NCBI RefSeq assembly: GCF_019192965.1
Contig: NZ_JAHTKU010000012.1
Location: 62,001-126,000, forward strand
DNA from: Nocardioides daeguensis
GTDB taxonomy: Bacteria; Actinomycetota; Actinomycetes; Propionibacteriales; Nocardioidaceae
Reading direction: 5' to 3'
DNA length: 64,000 nucleotides
Positions within the stretch are counted from its first letter, which is position 1. The number at the start of each line of letters is the position of its first letter. Shown piece after piece: positions 1-9,263 of this stretch. Made by a program: the position numbers and the translations under genes. The notes under the pieces are model-generated. The model saw only the letters and a list, made by a program, of their open reading frames with translations. It was not told the origin of the DNA and ran no database searches.

Positions 1-2
1 AC

Positions 3-317
3 GTGTTCCCGTCGGTGCACTACGCCGGCGAGAACACCGCCCTGAGCTCGGGCTACAACTGCAAGATGCCGACCTCGTCGACGGCCTTCCACACCTACGC
101 CGTGGAGTGGACGCCCACCGTGATGAAGTTCTACTACGACGGTGCGCTGTGCTACTCCCACTCGTGGACGCCCACCGGCCAGACGGCGCCGCAGCCCTTC
201 GACCAGCCCTTCTACATCGTCCTCACCCAGGTGTGGGGCGCGCTGTGGAACACCCGCACGGACGCGATGGCCGACACCTCCACGCTGCTCGTCGACTACG
301 TGAAGGCCTGGCAGTGA
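3..317 (+). CDS. Glycoside hydrolase family 16 protein, C-terminal end (partial)
   Basis: Only the last 104 residues are in the window; the true start lies upstream, so the GTG at position 3 is an internal codon. The fragment shows the late beta-jelly-roll strands of GH16 endo-beta-1,3-glucanases: FHTYAVEW near residue 29, a YYDG turn, and a PFYIVLTQVWG strand. The catalytic ExDxxE motif would lie before the window. GH16 enzymes cleave beta-glucans and are usually secreted. The gene ends VKAWQ inside a 14-bp tandem duplication. Family assignment is by motif recognition; substrate is not determinable. Confidence 0.7.
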   Translation: MFPSVHYAGENTALSSGYNCKMPTSSTAFHTYAVEWTPTVMKFYYDGALCYSHSWTPTGQTAPQPFDQPFYIVLTQVWGALWNTRTDAMADTSTLLVDYVKAWQ

Positions 318-327
318 AGGCCTGGCA
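300..327 (+). repeat. 14-bp perfect tandem duplication at a gene end
   Basis: GTGAAGGCCTGGCA occurs twice in a row (300-313, 314-327), spanning the stop codon of the GH16 gene. Reading frame and the C-terminal VKAWQ are unchanged: the first copy ends in TGA, while without the second copy the gene would end in TAG. It looks like a recent slippage duplication. Confidence 0.9.
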
Positions 328-347
328 GTAGCCGCAGCCCCGACCGG

Positions 348-353
348 TAGCCT
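348..353 (+). promoter_or_regulatory. Probable -10 box of tsaB (leaderless)
   Basis: TAGCCT lies exactly six bases before the GTG start of tsaB. The same spacing recurs before many genes of this window, so transcription probably begins at the start codon itself. No convincing -35 box is seen. Confidence 0.5.
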
Positions 354-359
354 CCAAGG

Positions 360-983
360 GTGCTGCTCGCCTTCGACACCGCGTCCTCGACGGTCACCGT
401 CGCGCTCCACGACGGCACCGAGGTCGTCGCCGTGGCGACCTCCGCCCAGGGGATGAAGCACGGCGAGCAGCTCGCCCCGCTGATCGAGCAGGTGCTGGCC
501 GAGGCCGGCGCGCAGCCCGGCGACCTCACCGGCATCGCCGTCGGGGTCGGCCCCGGCCCGTTCACGGGCCTGCGGGTCGGGCTGGTCACCGCCCGCACCA
601 TGGCCCACGTGCTCGCCGTCCCCGTCCACGGCGTGTGCTCCCTCGACGCGCTCGCCCTCGAGGCCGTCGAGACCGGGGCCGTCGCCGGCCCGTTCGTGGT
701 CGCCTCGGACGCGCGGCGCAAGGAGGTCTACCTCGCGTCGTACGACGCCCGGGGGGTGCGGCTCGACGAGCCGGTCGTCGACAAGCCGGCCGTGCTCGCC
801 ACCAGCGGCCCGGTGGTGGGGGAGGGCGCCCGGCTCTACCCGGAGGCGTTCCCCGACGCCCGTGGACCCGAGCGACCCGACGCGGCCTGGCTGGCGCGCG
901 GTGTGGTGGCCGGCCGGTTCACGATCCTCGGCTCCGAGCCGCTCTACCTCCGGCGCCCCGACGCGGTGGCGTCCGTGCGATGA
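360..983 (+). CDS. tsaB: tRNA threonylcarbamoyladenosine biosynthesis protein TsaB
   Basis: TsaB is the inactive ASKHA-fold partner of TsaD in the complex that adds threonylcarbamoyl to A37 of ANN-decoding tRNAs. The 207-residue protein starts [10 protein letters not shown], as the family does, and carries GPGPFTGLR at residues 64-72, the hallmark loop for TsaD contact. The GTG start has no Shine-Dalgarno sequence but has a -10-like box six bases upstream. The stop codon overlaps the rimI start (ATGA), so the two are translationally coupled. The tsaB-rimI-tsaD order is standard in Actinobacteria. Confidence 0.95.
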   Translation: MLLAFDTASSTVTVALHDGTEVVAVATSAQGMKHGEQLAPLIEQVLAEAGAQPGDLTGIAVGVGPGPFTGLRVGLVTARTMAHVLAVPVHGVCSLDALALEAVETGAVAGPFVVASDARRKEVYLASYDARGVRLDEPVVDKPAVLATSGPVVGEGARLYPEAFPDARGPERPDAAWLARGVVAGRFTILGSEPLYLRRPDAVASVR

Positions 984-1441
984 GCCACCCCACCGTCCGA
1001 CCCGCGGCGGCCGCAGACGTGGCGGCGATCGTCGCCCTCGAGGCCGCGTCCTTCCCGCTGGACCCGTGGTCGGAGAACCTGGTCGGCGAGGGTGTCTCGG
1101 GCAGCCTGCCGACCGTGACCTACCTCGTGGCCGAGCGCGACGGGGCGTTCGCGGGCCACGCGGTGCTCAGCGTCGTCGACGTCGACGCCGAGCTGCAGCG
1201 GATCGCGGTCCCCGAGGAGCTGCGTCGCACCGGCGTCGCCACGGCCCTGCTGGCCGCCGTCCGGGCCGTCGCCGCTGCCGGCGGTGCCGGACGAGTGCTG
1301 CTCGAGGTCCGCGAGGACAACACCGCCGCCCGCCGGTTCTACGAGCGGCACGGGTTCGCCGAGCTCGGGCGGCGCCCGCGCTACTACCGCGACGGCACCG
1401 ACGCACTGGTGCTCGCCTCACCCGTCACAATGGTCCCGTGA
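980..1441 (+). CDS. rimI: Ribosomal protein S18-alanine N-acetyltransferase RimI
   Basis: GNAT-fold acetyltransferase of 153 residues. The acetyl-CoA pyrophosphate loop reads RRTGVA at residues 82-87, and the late motif [18 protein letters not shown] segment lies at about 112-126, typical of RimI. The family acetylates the N-terminal alanine of ribosomal protein S18; in Actinobacteria other N-termini may also be substrates. It sits between tsaB and tsaD, overlapping both by four bases (ATGA upstream, GTGA downstream), so the three proteins are made together. Confidence 0.92.
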   Translation: MSHPTVRPAAAADVAAIVALEAASFPLDPWSENLVGEGVSGSLPTVTYLVAERDGAFAGHAVLSVVDVDAELQRIAVPEELRRTGVATALLAAVRAVAAAGGAGRVLLEVREDNTAARRFYERHGFAELGRRPRYYRDGTDALVLASPVTMVP

Positions 1442-2502
1442 CGACCCGCGACGAACCCCTGGTCCTCGGCATCGAGACCTCGTGCGACGAGACCGGCGTG
1501 GGCATCGTGCGCGGCCACACCCTGCTCGCCGACGCCGTCGCGAGCAGCGTCGAGGAGCACGCGCGGTTCGGGGGCGTCGTCCCCGAGGTCGCGAGCCGGG
1601 CGCACCTGGAGGCGATGGTCCCGACCATCCAGCGCGCCTGCGACACGGCCGGCGTGGCGCTGGCCGACGTCGACGCGATCGCGGTGACCCACGGCCCCGG
1701 TCTCGCCGGGGCGCTGCTGGTCGGCGTCGCGGCCGCCAAGGCGCTCGCGCTCTCGCTCGGCAAGCCGATCTACGGCGTCAACCACCTCGCCGCGCACGTC
1801 GCGGTCGACCAGCTCGAGCACGGCCCGCTGCCCGAGCCGTGCCTCGCGCTGCTCGTCTCCGGCGGACACTCCAGCCTGCTCAAGGTCACCGACATCACCG
1901 GCGCCGACGGCGGCATCGACCCGATGGGAGCGACCATCGACGACGCGGCCGGCGAGGCCTTCGACAAGGTCGCCCGGCTGCTGGGCCTCCCGTTCCCCGG
2001 CGGCCCCCACATCGACAAGGCGGCCCGCGAGGGCAACCAGGTCGCGATCGACTTCCCGCGCGGCCTGAGCACCCGCCGTGACCTGGAGCGGCACCGCTTC
2101 GACTTCTCCTTCTCCGGCCTCAAGACCGCCGTCGCCCGCTGGGTCGAGGCGCGGGAGCGCTCGGGCGAGCCGGTGCCGGTCGCCGACGTCGCGGCCTCCT
2201 TCCAGGAGGCCGTGTGCGACGTCCTGGTCCGCAAGGCCCTCGACGCCGCCGGCTCGGCGGGCATCGAGGACCTGATGATCGGCGGCGGTGTGGCCGCCAA
2301 CTCCCGGCTGCGCGCCCTCGCCGAGGAACGCGCCTCCCGGCTCGGCATCCGGGTCCGGGTCCCGCGCCCCGGCCTGTGCACCGACAACGGCGCCATGGTG
2401 GCCGCCCTCGGCTCGACGATGGTCGCGCGTGGGCGCACGCCGTCCCCGCTCGACCTGCCGGCCGACTCGAGCCTGCCGGTCACCGAGGTGCTCGCGGGCT
2501 GA
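1438..2502 (+). CDS. tsaD: tRNA N6-adenosine threonylcarbamoyltransferase TsaD
   Basis: Catalytic subunit that transfers the threonylcarbamoyl group from TC-AMP to A37 of tRNA. The 354-residue protein has the N-terminal nucleotide loop [10 protein letters not shown] (11-20), the metal-binding HLAAH (His116, His120), the phosphate loop SGGHSS, the [11 protein letters not shown] segment and a late CTDNGAM metal-binding Asp motif. The GTG start at 1438 overlaps the rimI stop as GTGA; longer upstream extensions in this frame would run through rimI. Essential gene in most bacteria. Confidence 0.96.
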   Translation: MTTRDEPLVLGIETSCDETGVGIVRGHTLLADAVASSVEEHARFGGVVPEVASRAHLEAMVPTIQRACDTAGVALADVDAIAVTHGPGLAGALLVGVAAAKALALSLGKPIYGVNHLAAHVAVDQLEHGPLPEPCLALLVSGGHSSLLKVTDITGADGGIDPMGATIDDAAGEAFDKVARLLGLPFPGGPHIDKAAREGNQVAIDFPRGLSTRRDLERHRFDFSFSGLKTAVARWVEARERSGEPVPVADVAASFQEAVCDVLVRKALDAAGSAGIEDLMIGGGVAANSRLRALAEERASRLGIRVRVPRPGLCTDNGAMVAALGSTMVARGRTPSPLDLPADSSLPVTEVLAG

Positions 2503-2514
2503 GCGCTCCCGGGC

Positions 2515-3690
2515 TCAGAAGGGCTCGACGAGCAGCGCCGTACCCTCGCCGAGGACGCGGGTCAGCACGATGGTCGCCTCGGCGTCGCCGCTCAGCGACA
2601 GCCGTCTGCGCAGCGCCTCGGGGGAGACGTCGACGCCGCGCTTCTTGATGGTCAGCCGGCCGATGCCGCGCTCGCGCAGCGCCGCCTTGAGCTGCTTCTC
2701 GCGGTAGGGGAGGGTCTCGAGGACCCGGTAGCTGCGCGCGAACGGCGTGCGGAACGGCTGGTCGGCGGTGACGTAGGCGATCTTCGGGTCGACCAGGCCG
2801 CCGTCGACGCCGGCCGCCACCGCGGTCACCAGACCGGCCCGGATCACCGCGCCGTCGGGCTCGTAGAGGTAGTCGCCGACCGCGCGGACCCCGACCGCAC
2901 CGGCACCCGGGTCCTCCTCGTCGGTGATCGTCGCCAGGCCGCCCACACCGATCACGGTCGCGCGCCGGGCCACGGTGGCGGTCCGGCCCGCCCACAGCGC
3001 GGCCTCCTTGACCTCACCGTCGTCGCTGACCCACTCGGCCTCGACGGCGTCGGGCACCAGGGCGTGGGGGATGCCGGGGGCGACCTTCACGCAGGCATCG
3101 CGGGCGAGCAGGCCCTCGACCCAGCTCCACGGCGGCGTCCAGTCCTCGACCCGGAAGGACCGGCCCGCGCCCGAGCGCCGGGCCGGGTCGGCGAAGGCCA
3201 GGTCGAAGCCGCTGTGGTCGATGGTCGTGGCGTCGGCGACCTGGACGGCGCCGGGCAGGCCGAGCGCGGCCAGGTTGGCCTCCGCGACCGCGACCCGCAC
3301 CGGCTCGAGGTCGACGCCCGCGCACACGATCCCCGCCGAGGCGGCGGCGATCAGGTCGCCGCCGATGCCACAGCCGAGGTCGATCAGGGTCCGCGCCCCG
3401 AATGCTGCCGCGCGGCCGGCCCGGTGCCGGGCGACCCGCAGCCGGGTGGCCTGTTCCAGGGCGTCGGGGGTGAAGTACATCCGCGGCGCCAGGTCAGCGA
3501 ACTTCGCGACCGCGCGTGCGCGCAGCTCCACCTGGGTGAGGGCCGTCGCCGCACGCTCCGGGGTCGTCGTACGACGCAGGGCGGAGCCGGCGGCCAACGG
3601 GGCCGTGCCCGCGGCGACCAGGGCGGTGGCCTCGGCGAGCAGCGCCTGCCCCTCGTCGGTCAGCAGCCACCGGAAGTCGTCGAGGTCCAC
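2515..3690 (-). CDS. Class I SAM-dependent methyltransferase with THUMP-like C-terminal domain
   Basis: 391 residues starting from GTG. Motif I reads IDLGCGIGGD at about residue 103, followed by the acidic GVDLEP end of strand 2; FADPARR at about 175 is the motif IV catalytic-side segment with a DPAR in place of DPPY. The last ~100 residues (TLPYREKQLKAALRERG, IKKRGVD) match the THUMP-like domain found in actinobacterial RNA methyltransferase relatives. The likely substrate is RNA, but which one cannot be told. It lies tail-to-tail with tsaD, 12 bp apart. Confidence 0.8.
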   Translation of the reverse strand: MDLDDFRWLLTDEGQALLAEATALVAAGTAPLAAGSALRRTTTPERAATALTQVELRARAVAKFADLAPRMYFTPDALEQATRLRVARHRAGRAAAFGARTLIDLGCGIGGDLIAAASAGIVCAGVDLEPVRVAVAEANLAALGLPGAVQVADATTIDHSGFDLAFADPARRSGAGRSFRVEDWTPPWSWVEGLLARDACVKVAPGIPHALVPDAVEAEWVSDDGEVKEAALWAGRTATVARRATVIGVGGLATITDEEDPGAGAVGVRAVGDYLYEPDGAVIRAGLVTAVAAGVDGGLVDPKIAYVTADQPFRTPFARSYRVLETLPYREKQLKAALRERGIGRLTIKKRGVDVSPEALRRRLSLSGDAEATIVLTRVLGEGTALLVEPF

Positions 3691-3723
3691 CCCCTGATCC
3701 TGTCAGGTCGGCCCCGGCCGGGC

Positions 3724-5853
3724 TCAGCGGGCGGAGACCAGCTCGTGCTCCGGCTCGTCGCCGTGCTTCTCGTCGCCGTGGCCGGGCCACCACGCCGCGT
3801 GGCCGATCAGCGCGGTCAGGGCGGGCGTGAAGAACATCGCCATCACGAACGCCGCGACGCAGATGCCGAACGCGATGGCGAAGCCCATCGAGGTCATGAA
3901 CGAGTTGCCCGCGAGCATCAGCGAGGCGAACGTGCCCGCCAGGATCAGGCCGGCCGCGGCGATGGTCGGACCGCCGTGGTGGACCGCCTTCGCGGCCGCC
4001 TCGCGTGGCGTCAGGCCCTCCCGTGCCTCTTCGCGCAGCCGCGCCACCATCAAGATGTTGTAGTCGGTGCCGAGCGCGACCACGAACAGGTAGATGTAGA
4101 TCGGCAGGATGAAGATCAGCCCGTCCGCGCCGCCGATGAGCTCGAACACGATCGTCGTGGCGCCCAGGGTCGCCGTGAACCCGAGGCCGACCGAGACCAT
4201 GAGGTACCACGGCGCGACCAGCGAGCGGAGCAGCAGCGCCAGGATGATCAGGATGATCGCCGCCGCCACCGGGAAGACGACCTTGTAGTCGCGGTTCATC
4301 GCCGCCTGGAAGTCGACGAAGACCGCGGTCAGCCCGCCGACGTACGCCGAGGTGCCCTCGGGGGCGGCGCTCTCCGCCGCCGGGCGCAGGCCCTCGCGCA
4401 CGTCCTCGAGCGCGGCGTCCGAGGACGGGTCGTGCTCGAGCGTGGTCATGAAGATCGCCGTCCTGCCGTCGGGCGCCGCGACCGGGTCGGCCACCTCGGC
4501 GACCCCGTCGGCGGCGGCCAGGGCGTCCTTGAACGCGGCGAAGGAGGTCGGGGTGAGGGCGTCGTCGGAGTGCAGCACGACGGGCGCGGGCTGGGTCGCG
4601 CCGGCGGAGAACCCGCCCTTCTCCAGGGTCTCGGACGCCTGGGCCGACTCGATGTTCTTCGCCGAGCTGGACGAACCGATGTCGAAGGTCGGCGTGAAGC
4701 CGAGCGCGAACACCGAGAGGATGAGCAGGGTGCCGCCCGAGACCACTGCGTAGCGGACCGGGTTGCGGCCCACGGCGTTGCCGATCCGCTCGAACCGGGC
4801 GCCCTTCGAGGCGACCCGCCACTTCTTCGACGGCCAGAAGAAGGCCCGCCCGACCACGGTGGCGAACGCGGGGATCAGCGTCAGCGCCGCGACGACCGAC
4901 ACCGCGACCGCGATGGCGAGGGACGGGCCGATCGAACGGAACATGCCGAGCGTGGAGAGGAGCAGCGCCAGGAAGGCGGCCACCACGGCGCCCCCGGCGG
5001 AGGCGATGGCCTCGCCGGCCCGCTCGATGGCGTGCGCGACCGCGGCGTGGTGCTCCTCGCCCTCACGCAGCCGCTCGCGGTAGCGGAACACGAAGAACAG
5101 CACGTAGTCGGTGCCGACGCCGAACAGGACCACGATCAGGATCACGGTCGTCGACGGGTCCTTCTGGAGGCCGAAGACCTGGGAGGCGATGTCGATCAGG
5201 CCGGTCGCCATCGGCGTCATGAAGAAGATGACGGCGATCAGCGGCAGCAAGGTGATGAGCACGCTGCGGAAGATGATGCTGAGCAGCAGCACGATGAGCA
5301 CGACGGTCGCCAGGCCGACGATGGCCTCGGCGTTGCCGCTGGACTCGATCTGGTCGTAGCTCTCGGGCAGCGATCCGGTCGTCTGCGCGCGCAGCCCGGT
5401 GTCGGCGGTGGCCTTCGCCAGCTCCTCGCGCAGGTCCTTGACCTGGTCGATCTCCTTCTCGTCCTGACCGGTGACGCCCTCCGCCAGGGCGAGGTTGGAG
5501 ATGGCGACCTCGTTGGTCGGCGAGACGAGCGGCTCCCCGGCGGACGTAAACACCTTCGGCAGGTCCAGGCCCTGCATGATCGAGTCGATCTTCGTGACGT
5601 CGGCGGGCTCGAGCGGCTCCCCGTCGGTGCGGTCGAAGACGACGGTGGCGCCGGAGTCGGTCTGGTCCGGGAAGGCGTCGGCCATCAGCGTGGCCGCCTT
5701 GATCGAGTCGTAGGAGTCGGGCAGGAAGTCCGCCTGGTCGGTGGTGGCCTCCACCTGCGGGTGGAAGAGCACCACGAGGACGGTCGCGACCAGCCAGGCC
5801 GCGATGACGTACCAGGGTCGACGGGACACGAGACGGCCGAGGGCACCGAACAT
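3724..5853 (-). CDS. MMPL family RND transporter
   Basis: 709-residue inner-membrane transporter of the MmpL/RND superfamily, which moves lipids or hydrophobic molecules using proton motive force. It begins MFGALGRLVSRRPWYVIAAW with the first membrane helix at residues ~14-32, a periplasmic loop, helices 2-6 with the GTDYVLFFVFRYRE segment, then the repeat half with GTDYNILMVARLREE. Both halves keep the GTDY motif whose Asp-Tyr pair drives proton relay. The start at 5853 is chosen because a TAGCGT box lies seven bases upstream; a longer reading would run into the groES operators. Confidence 0.88.
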   Translation of the reverse strand: MFGALGRLVSRRPWYVIAAWLVATVLVVLFHPQVEATTDQADFLPDSYDSIKAATLMADAFPDQTDSGATVVFDRTDGEPLEPADVTKIDSIMQGLDLPKVFTSAGEPLVSPTNEVAISNLALAEGVTGQDEKEIDQVKDLREELAKATADTGLRAQTTGSLPESYDQIESSGNAEAIVGLATVVLIVLLLSIIFRSVLITLLPLIAVIFFMTPMATGLIDIASQVFGLQKDPSTTVILIVVLFGVGTDYVLFFVFRYRERLREGEEHHAAVAHAIERAGEAIASAGGAVVAAFLALLLSTLGMFRSIGPSLAIAVAVSVVAALTLIPAFATVVGRAFFWPSKKWRVASKGARFERIGNAVGRNPVRYAVVSGGTLLILSVFALGFTPTFDIGSSSSAKNIESAQASETLEKGGFSAGATQPAPVVLHSDDALTPTSFAAFKDALAAADGVAEVADPVAAPDGRTAIFMTTLEHDPSSDAALEDVREGLRPAAESAAPEGTSAYVGGLTAVFVDFQAAMNRDYKVVFPVAAAIILIILALLLRSLVAPWYLMVSVGLGFTATLGATTIVFELIGGADGLIFILPIYIYLFVVALGTDYNILMVARLREEAREGLTPREAAAKAVHHGGPTIAAAGLILAGTFASLMLAGNSFMTSMGFAIAFGICVAAFVMAMFFTPALTALIGHAAWWPGHGDEKHGDEPEHELVSAR

Positions 5854-5860
5854 GACCCGA

Positions 5861-5866
5861 ACGCTA
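5861..5866 (-). promoter_or_regulatory. Probable -10 box of the MMPL gene (leaderless)
   Basis: On the minus strand TAGCGT is followed by seven bases and then the ATG of the MMPL gene. It fits the leaderless spacing seen repeatedly in this window and supports the shorter start. Confidence 0.45.
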
Positions 5867-5934
5867 TCCGCGGGCAGGGGGCCACGGTCAACCGACTTTG
5901 GTAGGACTCCACCAGCATCGTCGGCAGGGGGCCT

Positions 5935-5961
5935 CTGGCACTCCCTTGCGGAGAGTGCTAG
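5935..5961 (+). promoter_or_regulatory. CIRCE element 1 (HrcA operator)
   Basis: CTGGCACTC, nine spacer bases, GAGTGCTAG. This 9-9-9 inverted repeat matches the CIRCE consensus TTAGCACTC-N9-GAGTGCTAA bound by the heat-shock repressor HrcA. It lies about 95 bp before the groES start. Confidence 0.92.
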
Positions 5962-5969
5962 TTTCGTTG

Positions 5970-5996
5970 TTGGCACTCTCGCCGCGAGTGTGCCAA
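5970..5996 (+). promoter_or_regulatory. CIRCE element 2 (HrcA operator)
   Basis: TTGGCACTC, nine spacer bases (TCGCCGCGA, itself near-palindromic), GTGTGCCAA; the arms match at eight of nine positions. It starts eight bases after CIRCE 1, so HrcA probably binds two adjacent sites at the groES promoter. Confidence 0.85.
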
Positions 5997-6053
5997 CGCA
6001 GGGTCACCCTGCAGGACACGCCCAGACAGTCTTAGAAAGTGGAGGTCGACATC

Positions 6054-6347
6054 GTGTCGGTCAACATCAAGCCGCTCGAGGACCGGATCGTCGTCAAGCC
6101 CCTCGAGGCCGAGCAGACCACCGCCTCGGGTCTGGTCATCCCCGACACCGCCAAGGAGAAGCCCCAGGAGGGCGAGGTCCTGGCCATCGGCCCCGGCCGC
6201 ATCGACGACAACGGCAACCGCGTCCCGCTCGACGTCGCCGTGGGTGACAAGGTCATCTACAGCAAGTACGGCGGCACCGAGGTCAAGTACGCCGGCCAGG
6301 AGTACCTCATCCTCTCGGCCCGCGACGTCCTCGCCGTCGTTTCCTGA
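6054..6347 (+). CDS. groES: Co-chaperonin GroES
   Basis: 97-residue GroES, the heptameric lid of the GroEL chamber. It starts [15 protein letters not shown], has the mobile loop at about residues 18-32 ([15 protein letters not shown]) and ends with the [12 protein letters not shown] strand. GTG at 6054 is preferred over an in-frame GTG at 6039 because GGAGG at 6041-6045 lies at ideal spacing before 6054. Two CIRCE boxes upstream indicate HrcA repression and heat-shock induction. groEL follows after 79 bp containing a long hairpin. Confidence 0.96.
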   Translation: MSVNIKPLEDRIVVKPLEAEQTTASGLVIPDTAKEKPQEGEVLAIGPGRIDDNGNRVPLDVAVGDKVIYSKYGGTEVKYAGQEYLILSARDVLAVVS

Positions 6348-6355
6348 TTTTCTCT

Positions 6356-6407
6356 CGAGTCGTGCAGGTGGGAGTGACCTCCGGGTCGCCCCCACCGGCA
6401 CGACTCG
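6356..6407 (+). promoter_or_regulatory. Long hairpin between groES and groEL
   Basis: CGAGTCGTGC (6356-6365) pairs with GCACGACTCG (6398-6407), GGTGGG (6367-6372) with CCCACC (6391-6396), and the stem can continue inward through GTGACC/GGTCGC with one G-U pair, leaving a tiny loop. There is no T-run after it. It is likely a processing or attenuation element that sets the groES:groEL ratio, or protects the processed groEL message. Confidence 0.7.
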
Positions 6408-6417
6408 TTCACGTTGA

Positions 6418-8052
<1,635 letters not shown>

Positions 8053-8070
8053 GCCTCGCTTGAACGGGTC

Positions 8071-8102
8071 CGGCCCGTCGCACCCCAGGGTGCGGCGGGC
8101 CG
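8071..8102 (+). terminator. Strong hairpin terminator after groEL
   Basis: Arms 8071-8084 (ending GTCGCACC) and 8089-8102 (GGTGCGGC...) pair over 14 bp with one G-T, loop CCAG, followed by TTGCGTT. The T-run is weak, as is common in high-GC Actinobacteria. Confidence 0.75.
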
Positions 8103-8188
8103 TTGCGTTCCGCGATCCCGCCCCGGCCTGCCCCCAGCCGAAACACGGATGATCGCTCCCGGTGACCTTCCTCCGGCATAGTGGGGAC

Positions 8189-9052
8189 ATGTTGTGGCGC
8201 GTACGAGCCGGGCTGCCCGACCGCCCCGGGGCCCTGGCCGAGCTGGCGGCGGCCTGCGGCCGGTCCGGGGTCAACATCCAGACCGTCCAGGTCTTCCCCG
8301 AGGGCGGGTCGGTGACCGACGAGCTGGTGCTGCAGGTGCCGCAGGACTGGACGCCCGCGCAGCTGCGCGCGCTGGTCACCGCGGCCGGCGGCGAGGCGGT
8401 CTCGGCGCTCCCCGTGACGACGGCGGCGCTCGAGGACCAGCCGACCCGCTACGTCCAGGCGGTGCGCGCGATCGTCGCTCAGCCGGCGTCCTTCCCCGAC
8501 GTGGTGGCGCACCTGTTCGATGCCGACACCGCCCCGAGCGACGGCACGGAGGACGTGCTGGAGATGACCATCGGTGGCTCGACCACGATCCAGGTCCGCC
8601 GCGACACGCCCTTCACCTCGGTCGAGCGGGCTCGCGCGACGGCACTGACCGAGCTGCTGGCCCAGGTCCTCGACGCGCAGGCCCCGCCGGTGCCGCCGCA
8701 GCAGCCGGGGACGACGGATCCGGACTTCGTGACCACCGGCGCCGTCGTGTCCGCGCTGGCGGGCGGGAAGGTGACCGGCCGTGCGGAGTTCACGCCCGGC
8801 GAGGGCGAGGAGCCCTGGCCGGTGGACCTGTGGGTCGACCCCGCCTGGCACCGCCGTGGCGTCGGTACCCGGCTGCTCGCCGACGTCGCCCGCGCGGCGC
8901 GGTCGGCGGGCGCGGACGAGATCGTGCTGACCGCGCCGTCGGACTCCAAGGCGGTGCTGCCGATGGTGCTCGCGGCGGGGATGCGCGGTCGGATCCGGAT
9001 GGCCGGCGACGTGCTCACCGTCCGGATCGCGCTCGGCGACCTGCGGGTCTGA
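8189..9052 (+). CDS. ACT domain-GNAT acetyltransferase fusion
   Basis: 287 residues. Residues ~1-75 form an ACT domain (LWRVRAGLPDRPGALAELA, then GVNIQ), a fold that binds amino acids; residues ~200-287 are a GNAT domain with acetyl-CoA loop HRRGVGTRLL at about 220. Actinomycete ACT-GNAT proteins are known as protein lysine acetyltransferases controlled by amino acids such as Asn or Cys; this one probably works alike, but its ligand and targets are unknown. ATG at 8189 is preferred over GTG at 8162 because the ACT strand starts there and a CATAGT box lies six bases upstream. Confidence 0.8.
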   Translation: MLWRVRAGLPDRPGALAELAAACGRSGVNIQTVQVFPEGGSVTDELVLQVPQDWTPAQLRALVTAAGGEAVSALPVTTAALEDQPTRYVQAVRAIVAQPASFPDVVAHLFDADTAPSDGTEDVLEMTIGGSTTIQVRRDTPFTSVERARATALTELLAQVLDAQAPPVPPQQPGTTDPDFVTTGAVVSALAGGKVTGRAEFTPGEGEEPWPVDLWVDPAWHRRGVGTRLLADVARAARSAGADEIVLTAPSDSKAVLPMVLAAGMRGRIRMAGDVLTVRIALGDLRV

Positions 9053-9062
9053 GCGGCCGGCA

Positions 9063-9263
9063 TCAGGGCCGGTCGAGGAGGCGCAGCGCCAGCCGGGGGC
9101 AGGCCCGCACGGCGGCGCGTGCCTCGCGCAGCTCGCCGTCCGGCACCGGTCCGAGCACCACCGGATAGCCCCAGGGATCGAGCCGGACCAGGTCCGGGAG
9201 CAGCTCGTGGCACAGCCCGTGCGCCTGGCAGGCCGGCCAGTCGACCCGCAGCACCGCGGTCAT
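9063..9263 (-). CDS. Single-cluster [3Fe-4S]-type ferredoxin
   Basis: 66 residues with three cysteines: Cys12 and Cys18 (C-x5-C) and Cys55 followed by Pro. This spacing is that of actinobacterial 3Fe-4S ferredoxins, which usually feed cytochromes P450; no P450 is present here. Its ATG overlaps the stop of the NuoF-like gene (ATGA), making it the last gene of a five-gene minus-strand unit. It is therefore more likely an electron carrier for the NuoF-like flavoprotein. Confidence 0.82.
   Translation of the reverse strand: MTAVLRVDWPACQAHGLCHELLPDLVRLDPWGYPVVLGPVPDGELREARAAVRACPRLALRLLDRP

Noticed and set aside
3064..5904. Very long open frame on the plus strand opposite the MMPL gene (946 codons)
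   Set aside because: It is antisense to a protein with clear MMPL motifs and has Arg/Gly/Asp-rich, repetitive composition typical of high-GC shadow frames.
5854..5976. N-terminal extension of the MMPL gene
   Set aside because: It would run through the CIRCE region; the added residues are not MMPL-like and a -10 box fits the start at 5853.
6039..6053. Earlier GTG start for groES
   Set aside because: The GGAGG at 6041-6045 would lie inside the coding region; it fits the start at 6054.
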